DNA from: Parabacteroides sp.
GTDB taxonomy: Bacteria > Bacteroidota > Bacteroidia > Bacteroidales > Tannerellaceae
DNA length: 64,000 nucleotides
Assembly: GCA_019417325.1 (NCBI GenBank)
Contig: DXVO01000034.1
Location: forward strand, 62,001 to 126,000
Reading direction: 5' to 3'
A model generated the notes under the pieces. The model worked only from the letters and a program-made list of their open reading frames with translations. It ran no database searches and was not told the DNA's origin. Below are positions 27,101-33,582 of this stretch, piece after piece (position 1 is the stretch's first letter; every line of letters begins with the position of its first letter). A program made the position numbers and the translations under genes.

Positions 27101-27437
27101 AACTTCATTCAATAATGGTAGAAATGTATTAAAATCTGCTTATGGAAGAAACTCTTTCATTAAGAATGATACACGTTTACTGACCAATTATTGGTTGGAA
27201 AAGGGAAATTTCCTGAAAATAGATGTTATCACTTTAGGATACACATTCAACAAGGCTAAAATACACCCTTTCAGCAATCTGCGGGTTTACCTGACTGGAC
27301 GTGACTTATTTACTATTACCGGTTACAGAGGCATGGACCCCGAAGTTAATGTAAACGGGCTGGAACCAGGTTTTGAAGATGTCACAGCTTATCCCAGAAC
27401 ACGAACATTCATGTTCGGATTGCAAGTCGGTTTTTAA
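24189..27437 (+). CDS. SusC-like TonB-dependent glycan receiver with N-terminal STN signalling domain
   Basis: 1082 residues. After the signal region (LTTFFLIVGISIANAFNTYSQ) comes an STN domain (about 45-120; SIRDIFNEIEKNTEFIFFYND...VEKILDQLFKGTDLTYS), then a carboxypeptidase D-like beta-sandwich (VSGRIRDKNGEPMIGVNIQEVGT), the TonB box region LNEVVVVGYGS, a plug domain (LMAIQGQVSGLSVQSTNG...ASAAAIYGTRASGGVILITTK) and a 22-stranded barrel ending in aromatic GLQVGF. It imports oligosaccharides with the SusD partner encoded next. The STN domain links it to the FecR/ECF pair upstream, so transport and gene activation are coupled. Confidence 0.96.
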   Translation: MIKELHNSSLGTILSKIFRIMKLTTFFLIVGISIANAFNTYSQSTILSLEAENKSIRDIFNEIEKNTEFIFFYNDATLDVNKTVRIQAKEQTVEKILDQLFKGTDLTYSIDDRQIFIMEKGEIIENATSIKVSGRIRDKNGEPMIGVNIQEVGTHNISVSDMDGNFSISVTGKPSLLRFSYIGYKTQEIKVEGSKILNITLEEDSETLNEVVVVGYGSLGRKTMTSAVSNIKQEEFQAGTASPLMAIQGQVSGLSVQSTNGSDPNAGVSLQLRGTNSINASQGPLIVIDGIPGADMELVAKEDIESINVLKDASAAAIYGTRASGGVILITTKRPQIGKASVNFTSELSIETVRKRPDILSAQEFRDYGRTTLGGAFDYGASTNWFDEITRKAPFSQRYVLNAGGGTENARLSATINYRKANGMAIGSDRAELGGRINTYFKFLNNRLELSSNVSYTNIKANLTNNEIFEKTMMINPTYPVYDETTPSGYNVIVGQAQMFNPVAEIKLASNALETNMILANSSLKLNITDFWSATATVAIKQNSAYQIQSRSAQHRLSQESGVTGWGNQDYRRNIDKTFDFTTNLDKSFGDHSINAVLGYSFQEFGGQGFSAGNSNFPVDAIGVNDLGAGTYLAQGNATMSSFKDPRIRLISFFGRANYAFKERYLLTATLRHEGSSKFYQNRWGTFPGISLGWRISSEEFMKQVSFINDLKLRAGYGETGNEGFDSTTAFRMFSLDSWAYANNEWIRVYGLKHNQVKDMKWEIKREFDVGLDFSVLKNKLNGRLDWYKRKIDRLIYQIPVASPPNVYDNAVTNAGNMENTGFELELNWNVLEKKDWNYNMNLVASTNKSKLTSLGTEGAYVNLHTLPHPGSPGTAVRITSGQDIGQYFIFKSAGFDDEGKALIYDRNDKIVPYEGNNYDDNRRYIGNAIPKVTLSWGHNVRYKNWDLSVYMRSWLGYDVFNVSDMYYGVQTSFNNGRNVLKSAYGRNSFIKNDTRLLTNYWLEKGNFLKIDVITLGYTFNKAKIHPFSNLRVYLTGRDLFTITGYRGMDPEVNVNGLEPGFEDVTAYPRTRTFMFGLQVGF

Positions 27438-27462
27438 TAACATCTAATATATTGATACTATA

Positions 27463-29154
27463 ATGAAAAGAAATATTATACACAAGATTTTAATATCTGC
27501 TGCTGTCCTGTTCTGTTTGAACTCCTGCACAAACTTAGATACTATATGGTATGATAAAGTAACACCGGAAACTTTTTATAAATCCCAAAAAGAAGTTTAT
27601 TCTGCAATGAACCGTCCGTTTACCCATTTTAACTGGTATATGGGATATGAAAGATGGTTAGCGCAAGAGGTTACAGCCGATCAGTTTTCTATCGTTACGA
27701 AAGGCGTTAACTTCGGCGGGGACTGGGAACGAGTTCATCATCATGAATGGAATGCCAATACAGGCATTGTAACTTCAGGATGGGGAGGTACGACAATGGG
27801 AGTATCCTTATGTCTGGATGTCATGCAGGACTTGGAGAAAGTTGATTATGAAAGTATTGGCTTCACAGAAGATGATCGTGCCGCTCATATCAGTCAGTTA
27901 AAAACATTAATTGCCTATTTTTATATACGCGGTTTGGACTTCTTCGGAGGGATGCCTATTTATGAAAAAATAGAAGGTGAAGGAATCAAAGCTCGCAATA
28001 CCGATCAAGAAACATTCGACCATATTGAGAAACTATTAAAAGAAGCCATAACAAAACTGCCGATAAAGAATCCGGTTATTCCTTTGGATGGGACTATATA
28101 CAGAGGAGCTGCGGCTGCAATTCTAGCAGAACTGTACTTTAATGCCGAAGCTTATATCGGAAAGTCCATGTATAGCGAATGCGCCCAAATCTGTCAGGAA
28201 ATCCTTGATAAAAAATATGGAGACTATGACTACGACAAAACATGGTTCGGACCTCATGGATTTGATAATAACAAATCCTCCGAAGTCATGTGGGTAAACC
28301 CATCAGAAAGAACCAAACAGGAATATAACTGGTTTTACGCCTACCATTATCACAGCTTAGGACGTTTATTTTTTGGCGGAGATTTAGGGGGAGCGATGAA
28401 TGCTACCAGTATGCAACCATCTTTAAAACCTACCGGGGAAGCATATGGGTTTAAGTTAGGAAAACCTTATGCAAAATTTAATGATAAAGATTTGCGTAAA
28501 AAACTCTATAAATATGAAAGTTCCGGACGTTATGAAGGTATGTTTATTATTGGTGATTTTAAGACTCCGGAAGGTATACCTATTCTAGGGCTGGAAGAAT
28601 ATGCAAATCAGCCCTTATACTTTGTAGATAAGGTAGCACGTTTCTCAGAAGTAGGCCCAGGAAAAAAATATGCATCCATATCGGAACTTCCATCTACCAT
28701 CAAAGACGGAGAAGAAAATACAGGTGTACGTTTAGTGAAAGTCCCCATTCCTACTGATGCAGATCTAACATATCGTTGGGCACCCGACCGTCCTATTATC
28801 CGTTTGACAGAAATTTATTATATGTTGGCTGAATGTAAATGGAGAGCAGGAGACAAAGGAGGAGCTGCCAGTCTGATTAATATCATACGAGCACGAAACT
28901 TTGAAAATGGTGCAGATCCGGATCCATGTACAGCAAACAATTTAGATGAATGGCGCTTTCTGGACGAATGGGGTACTGAATTCTTAGGAGAAGGACGGAG
29001 AAGAACCGATTTAATCCGGTGGGGTAAATATGTCACAGCAGAATGGTGGGATCATAAACCGACAAATGATAAGAATCTGAATCGCTTTCCTGTACCGGAA
29101 CAAGCTATTTCCGGGAATAACCTGATTAAACAAAATCCGGGTTATTCCAATTAA
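27463..29154 (+). CDS. SusD/RagB family glycan-binding lipoprotein
   Basis: 563 residues. Lipoprotein signal with FCLNSC at about residue 22. SusD-type TPR helices include SQLKTLIAYFYIRGLDFFGGMPIYEK, PLDGTIYRGAAAAILAELYFNAEAYIG and RLTEIYYMLAECKWRAGDKGGAASLINIIRAR; the C-terminal EFLGEGRRRTDLIRWGKY and PVPEQAISGNNLIKQNPGY are family signatures. It forms the lid on the SusC barrel encoded 25 bases upstream and binds the glycan at the cell surface. A terminator hairpin follows. Confidence 0.96.
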   Translation: MKRNIIHKILISAAVLFCLNSCTNLDTIWYDKVTPETFYKSQKEVYSAMNRPFTHFNWYMGYERWLAQEVTADQFSIVTKGVNFGGDWERVHHHEWNANTGIVTSGWGGTTMGVSLCLDVMQDLEKVDYESIGFTEDDRAAHISQLKTLIAYFYIRGLDFFGGMPIYEKIEGEGIKARNTDQETFDHIEKLLKEAITKLPIKNPVIPLDGTIYRGAAAAILAELYFNAEAYIGKSMYSECAQICQEILDKKYGDYDYDKTWFGPHGFDNNKSSEVMWVNPSERTKQEYNWFYAYHYHSLGRLFFGGDLGGAMNATSMQPSLKPTGEAYGFKLGKPYAKFNDKDLRKKLYKYESSGRYEGMFIIGDFKTPEGIPILGLEEYANQPLYFVDKVARFSEVGPGKKYASISELPSTIKDGEENTGVRLVKVPIPTDADLTYRWAPDRPIIRLTEIYYMLAECKWRAGDKGGAASLINIIRARNFENGADPDPCTANNLDEWRFLDEWGTEFLGEGRRRTDLIRWGKYVTAEWWDHKPTNDKNLNRFPVPEQAISGNNLIKQNPGYSN

Positions 29155-29174
29155 AAACATAAGTTACTAATCTG

Positions 29175-29217
29175 GAATGTCTCAAAAGGATTCATTTTTC
29201 TTTTGAGACATTCTTTT
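29175..29217 (+). terminator. Terminator or attenuator after susD
   Basis: GAATGTCTCAAAAG at 29175-29188 pairs perfectly with CTTTTGAGACATTC at 29200-29213, followed by TTTTAT. It should reduce read-through into the DUF5722 gene starting 18 bases later, giving lower enzyme than SusCD expression. Confidence 0.85.
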
Positions 29218-29230
29218 ATCACTATCCAAT

Positions 29231-31390
29231 ATGAAAAGATATCTGTTCCTTTTATTATTCTTTTTATATAATGGCATACTATCCGGCTATGCCTTATCAG
29301 CAAGTGCCCATACACAAGAAATTCAATTAACTCCGAGCCAGAAAGGGTTTAATGATATGACTTTAAATCAAAATGGAAATGAGTGGGAAATTACAACAAC
29401 CGGACGTGATCCCTTTTTATTCCTGAGAACTCCTGAATCCATTGATTTTAATACACAATATATATTGGAATTTGAAAGTTTTAATGCCAGTGAAATGTTA
29501 CCATTAGTTATTTTCGTAGGGCAGGAACTGGACAATAAACATTTGGTTGAAGGATATGTATTACCACGTACTGAAGGGTGGTCGTCAAATACATATGACA
29601 TCTCTATTATACAAAAAGCACCTCTCCCTCCTTTCAACTCACTCAGAATCCGGTTTGGACTTTTTTCCGGTAATACAATCCGTGTTCGTAATTTTAAAAT
29701 ACGAAAACCTACGGCACAGGAAAAAGAACTTGCTACCAATCGGGAAAAACGGAACCAGCAAGATATGGAGCTATCAAATCGTTTGAATAACTATCTTACA
29801 AGACAATACTCTTCTTCTATTTCAAACATAAGTATGGGGCTTAATGGAGATATAAAGATAAAAGGTTCTGTCAATGGGACAAATCCGGACATACAAGAAC
29901 TGGGGATTGCAGAAATTCCCATGTGGAAAGATATTACGGCTTTATCTGCTCCTGAAACCTTCATCCCAATACATTCAAAGAACTTCCAATTATCAGTAAA
30001 AAGAAAAGCAGAAGACCATCATGACCGCCTTCTATCCGGATGGGCCATTGTAAAAAAGAATGGTACTAGTTATGAGCTTCTATCTCCTATGCATTATGTA
30101 GATGAAATTACCCCAAGGGCAAACCTGGAAAAAGCCCATCCTACTTCACTAAAAGGGATGGGAGGTTGTCCCTTTAACCATCCAGACATGCAGGAACTGG
30201 GTATTGCATCTGTTACATTCAACATTCTGTTAGACCGAATCCTGTTTACAGATAATGCTCCGGGACGAACAAAATATGAATATGCAGGCAAAACCTGGTA
30301 TGTGGATGAAAATCCGGAAAGCCATCTAAAAGCGATTGATAAAGATATGAAAATTGCATTTAAGAATAATTGGATGGTTTCAGCTATATTACTTATTCCA
30401 GTCAATAAAGAAGGACAACAAAATTCCTGGTTAGCCAAAGTCTCCCACCCCGAAGCAGAATACAGCGCAGCATTTGCTATGCCTAATCTTTCTTCCAAAG
30501 AAGGATCTGAAGCTTATGCTGCCACAATGAATTTCCTTACGGAGCGATACAGTCGGAAAGACCATTTATATGGACGTATCCATCACTGGATTATTCACAA
30601 TGAGATTAATAATGCATTTTATTGGACCAGTGCCGGTCGTAAGACAATCGGAACCTATATGAATTTATATCAGAAATCCATGCGTACAGTTTACTATCTG
30701 GCGCGGCAATATGATCCGAATGCGAAGGTATTCATTTCCCTGGATCACGACTGGAACCGGAAAGGCGATCCACGTACTTATCCTGGACGTGACTTACTTC
30801 AATTACTTACCAGTTTCAGCCATACGGACGGAGATTTTGAATGGGGGATCGCTTTTCATCCATACCCACAAGACATAAATAATCCACGAACATGGGAAGA
30901 TTCAGATGCTACCTATAATTACGACACACCTTACCTCACCTTTAAGAATATAGAAGTAATTGACGCCTGGGCAAAACTGCCTCATGTTGCTTATCGAGGA
31001 AGAATACGTGAAGTTCAGTTGACGGAACAAGGTTTAAACTCTCCTGATTACAGTAAACAATCCTTAGAAGATCAGGCTGCCGGATTAGCTTATGTATGGG
31101 AAAAGATTAAACATCTCAGTTCAATTACAGCTTTTCAATACCATTTATGGGCTGACGCAGCAGAAGAAGGAGGTCTTTGCCTCGGCTTACGTAAGTTCTC
31201 CCATTTTCAGGAAGATCCATTAGGGAAAAAGCCTGCCTGGTACTTATATAAGGCGATAGAAACACCTGAATGGCATACCTGGAGTGATTTTGCTTTAAAA
31301 CATTTAGGAATAAGAGATTGGAATGAAATCTTATATAAAGGTTCTATTCTTCCAGTTCAAAAACCAATAGAACAGACTATCGGACAATAG
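29231..31390 (+). CDS. DUF5722 family secreted protein, predicted TIM-barrel glycosidase
   Basis: 719 residues with a signal peptide (YLFLLLFFLYNGILSGYA). An N-terminal beta-sandwich (about 30-160) precedes a TIM barrel (about 290-690). The barrel has YGRIHHWIIHNEINNAFYW, where the Asn-Glu pair after a strand is typical of the acid/base Glu of clan GH-A, VFISLDHDW, WGIAFHPYPQDINNP, and REVQLTEQGLNSPDY, where Glu is a good nucleophile candidate. This matches what I recall of DUF5722, seen in Bacteroidetes PULs. No activity can be assigned with certainty. It follows susD and lies before a GH43 gene, so it probably cuts the same glycan. Confidence 0.8.
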   Translation: MKRYLFLLLFFLYNGILSGYALSASAHTQEIQLTPSQKGFNDMTLNQNGNEWEITTTGRDPFLFLRTPESIDFNTQYILEFESFNASEMLPLVIFVGQELDNKHLVEGYVLPRTEGWSSNTYDISIIQKAPLPPFNSLRIRFGLFSGNTIRVRNFKIRKPTAQEKELATNREKRNQQDMELSNRLNNYLTRQYSSSISNISMGLNGDIKIKGSVNGTNPDIQELGIAEIPMWKDITALSAPETFIPIHSKNFQLSVKRKAEDHHDRLLSGWAIVKKNGTSYELLSPMHYVDEITPRANLEKAHPTSLKGMGGCPFNHPDMQELGIASVTFNILLDRILFTDNAPGRTKYEYAGKTWYVDENPESHLKAIDKDMKIAFKNNWMVSAILLIPVNKEGQQNSWLAKVSHPEAEYSAAFAMPNLSSKEGSEAYAATMNFLTERYSRKDHLYGRIHHWIIHNEINNAFYWTSAGRKTIGTYMNLYQKSMRTVYYLARQYDPNAKVFISLDHDWNRKGDPRTYPGRDLLQLLTSFSHTDGDFEWGIAFHPYPQDINNPRTWEDSDATYNYDTPYLTFKNIEVIDAWAKLPHVAYRGRIREVQLTEQGLNSPDYSKQSLEDQAAGLAYVWEKIKHLSSITAFQYHLWADAAEEGGLCLGLRKFSHFQEDPLGKKPAWYLYKAIETPEWHTWSDFALKHLGIRDWNEILYKGSILPVQKPIEQTIGQ

Positions 31391-31643
31391 ATACCCTCTA
31401 TAAACAATTAAAGGCTGTCTCACGACAACCCCTAACCAAACTTTGTTAACCTTAAATCTAATACTATTATGAAAAAACCACGATACAAAGGTAGGGTTTC
31501 TCCTTTAATTGTCAAGACCTGGAATGTTAATTTGATTTATAGGAGATGCAATAAAAGCTAATGGACCGAAGATGTAACTATGGAATTATTCTTTATATTT
31601 GCATTGTTTCATTTTTTAAACCCCTAATAAATACTATTTTATC
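31391..31643 (+). other. Intergenic region with a susC-leader-like fossil
   Basis: The stretch at about 31424-31471 (AACCAAACTTTG... then CTAATACTATTATG) resembles the leader found before many susC genes, and ATG 31469 opens a 30-codon frame (MKKPRYKGRVSPLIVKTW...) ending at TAA 31559-31561. I read it as a possible decayed susC start rather than a gene. Confidence 0.35.
31594..31601 (+). promoter_or_regulatory. -7 promoter element of the GH43 gene
   Basis: TATATTTG matches TAnnTTTG, 42 bases before ATG 31644, so the GH43 gene has its own promoter apart from susCD. Confidence 0.6.
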
Positions 31644-32648
31644 ATGAAAATTTTACTCAATTCGTTTACCTGTCTTTTATTTCTTCTATGCTGTGTTTTT
31701 CCGATAAAAGCCCAAACTCAACACATCTCGGATATTCACATACGCGACCCTTATATATTGGCGGATACAAAAAATAAAATGTATTATATGTACCGTTCCT
31801 CCAGTATACGCAACGACCAGGGAAAAAACTTTGGAGGCGTAGAAGTATTTAAGAGTAAAGACCTCAAAAACTGGGAAGGTCCTATCCGTACATTTACCGT
31901 ACCGGAGAATAACTGGATTACCGGAGCCGTATGGGCTCCCGAAGTACATGCTTATAAAGGGAAATATTATCTGTTTGCTACTTTGAACAGTGACATCAAA
32001 TGGAAAAAAAGCCGGAAAGGATGGCCGGACTATCTATTCAGGGGGACTCAGATATTTTATTCCAATTCCCCGGAAGGTCCGTTCCTGCCATTCGATTTGG
32101 TACCTCAAACCCCGATGGACCGGATGGCACTCGACGGTACGCTTTGGGTGGAAGATGGTGTCCCCTACATGATTTACTGCCATGAATGGGTACAGGTAGC
32201 CGACGGCACAATGGAACTGGTACAACTTACTAAAGATTTATCCGCTCCTGTAGGGAAATCGCAAACTCTATTCTGCGCATCTGCTGCAGATTGGTCGACT
32301 GGCAGCGTATCTATGGCTTCATTGCCGACATCGTATGTTACCGACGGTTGTTTTCTTTACCGTACAAAGACTGGTAAACTTTTGATGATATGGTCCAGCT
32401 TTATGAATGGAGAATATGCTATCGGTATCGCAGAATCTACAACAGGAAAAGTTACTGGTCCGTGGAAACAGCAAACCACTCCCCTATTCAACAAGAACGG
32501 CGGACATGGGATGATATTTAAATCATTCGATAATAAACTATACATTACTTTCCATGGTCCAAACAATCCGGGAGGTGCTGAAAGAGCACATATTTATGAA
32601 CTGGATGATACAGGAGATACACTGGTATTAAAAAAAGAGCTTTTATAA
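31644..32648 (+). CDS. Glycoside hydrolase family 43 enzyme
   Basis: 334 residues with signal peptide (LLNSFTCLLFLLCCVFPIKAQ). A five-bladed propeller with the GH43 catalytic triad: base Asp in HIRDPYILAD, pKa-modulating Asp in MALDGTLWVEDG and acid Glu in YMIYCHEWVQ. AVWAPEVHAYKGKYYLFAT is the classic blade-2 block. GH43 enzymes remove arabinofuranose, xylose or galactofuranose-like units from plant or microbial glycans. The particular linkage is not visible. Lies between the DUF5722 enzyme and the GH78 rhamnosidase, consistent with side-chain removal from a rhamnose-containing heteropolysaccharide. Confidence 0.93.
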   Translation: MKILLNSFTCLLFLLCCVFPIKAQTQHISDIHIRDPYILADTKNKMYYMYRSSSIRNDQGKNFGGVEVFKSKDLKNWEGPIRTFTVPENNWITGAVWAPEVHAYKGKYYLFATLNSDIKWKKSRKGWPDYLFRGTQIFYSNSPEGPFLPFDLVPQTPMDRMALDGTLWVEDGVPYMIYCHEWVQVADGTMELVQLTKDLSAPVGKSQTLFCASAADWSTGSVSMASLPTSYVTDGCFLYRTKTGKLLMIWSSFMNGEYAIGIAESTTGKVTGPWKQQTTPLFNKNGGHGMIFKSFDNKLYITFHGPNNPGGAERAHIYELDDTGDTLVLKKELL

Positions 32649-32699
32649 TACAATGACCATAAGTACTAAACAGGGATAGCCGTTAGCCTAACGGCATAT

Positions 32700-32730
32700 A
32701 AAAAGGGGAGGTAAAGACCTTCCCCTTTTT
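32700..32730 (+). terminator. Rho-independent terminator after GH43
   Basis: AAAAGGGGAGGT and ACCTTCCCCTTTTT pair around AAAG with one mismatch, ending in a T run. A small palindrome GCCGTTAGCCTAACGGC lies just upstream at 32679-32695. Confidence 0.88.
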
Positions 32731-32790
32731 AACTTCAACAGAGTTTATAAATTCATTGATATGCTTTAATCTATAAAAAATTTAAGCTCA

Positions 32791-33105
32791 TCATTTTACT
32801 TCTTCACCTTTATCATTGAAGATTACTGTGTTTTCAATGCCCTCTGTTGATACAATAACAAGTTTATATGTTTTAACGCCTTCTTTTTCTGCAACAGCAG
32901 CTTCTTTTATTGTCTGACCGGCATACGCCTTTTCAACGCCAGCCTTTACTGCATCAGGAACACTTGCCACATCAATTTTTGTATACTCATCCTGAGTTGA
33001 CTGAATACAGCATACTTCCATAGAATTAAGACCCTTTTCTGCTGCAAACGCACTGAAACTACCCACACTCATCATTACTACCATTGCTACTAATACCTTT
33101 TTCAT
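32791..33105 (-). CDS. Small secreted PepSY-like (putative beta-lactamase-inhibitor-like fold) protein
   Basis: 104 residues. Signal peptide MKKVLVAMVVMMSVGSFSAFA with cleavage before AEKG. The mature part (KIDVASVPDAVKAGVEKAYAGQTIKEAAVAEKEGVKTYKLVIVSTEGIENTVIFNDKGEEVK) has the P-x-x-V-x-x-x-V-x-x-x-(Y/F) helix followed by a three-stranded sheet and DxxGxEV ending seen in Bacteroidetes PepSY-like periplasmic proteins. The cysteines in MEVCCIQ are unusual. It is a lone gene transcribed against the flanking glycan genes, so it may not belong to the PUL. No clear promoter. Function unknown. Confidence 0.82.
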   Translation of the reverse strand: MKKVLVAMVVMMSVGSFSAFAAEKGLNSMEVCCIQSTQDEYTKIDVASVPDAVKAGVEKAYAGQTIKEAAVAEKEGVKTYKLVIVSTEGIENTVIFNDKGEEVK

Positions 33106-33486
33106 GACTTTTTAAGTTTTAAATTAAACAATACTTGAAAACCCTAGGTTACTAAGTATAATGCAAGTGGCGTGCCAAAAGATAACAGACAGATGCAATT
33201 CCCTATACCTATAAAAGAAAACCTTATTTTGCTTATATACAATACAGTGGAATATTGTAGAAAAGTTGTGGAGAGACAATGGAAAAGTTCCACATAATAA
33301 ATCTAAAAAAAAGACTCAAAAGAAAAAGACTCCCCTTATATTTCAAAACCGGTCTCATATCTCTCGAAATTAAAGCATATATGTTTTGAAAGGGAGGCAT
33401 ATTATCAGTTTACAAACATCTTGTTTTAGGTCAGAAATGATAATACTTCTATCATTTTTGAAGATAGAATCCCCCTATAAAGTCCT
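33106..33486. other. AT-rich intergenic region, no gene seen
   Basis: Between the divergent PepSY-like and GH78 genes. I see short inverted repeats (ACAATA 33239-33244 with TATTGT 33253-33258) and no open frame of interest; the only convincing signal is the GH78 promoter at its right end. Confidence 0.5.
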
Positions 33487-33494
33487 TACTTTTG
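33487..33494 (+). promoter_or_regulatory. -7 promoter element of the GH78 gene
   Basis: TACTTTTG matches TAnnTTTG. A start codon at 33550 or 33583 fits; the TTG at 33517 is too close to need consideration. Confidence 0.6.
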
Positions 33495-33582
33495 TAAAAA
33501 TTGGAGTTATCGTCTGTTGAAATGCGACAATAAAAAAACATCAGCTGCCATGAATCAACTGCCTGTTAAAAGAAATATTATT

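Noticed and set aside
31391..31430. Insertion sequence end (AGGCTGTCTCACGAC)
   Set aside because: No matching inverted end or transposase fragment was found within the gap.
32679..32695. 17-bp palindrome GCCGTTAGCCTAACGGC as an operator
   Set aside because: Placed directly before the GH43 terminator and after the stop codon, with no promoter nearby; more likely part of the 3' end structure.
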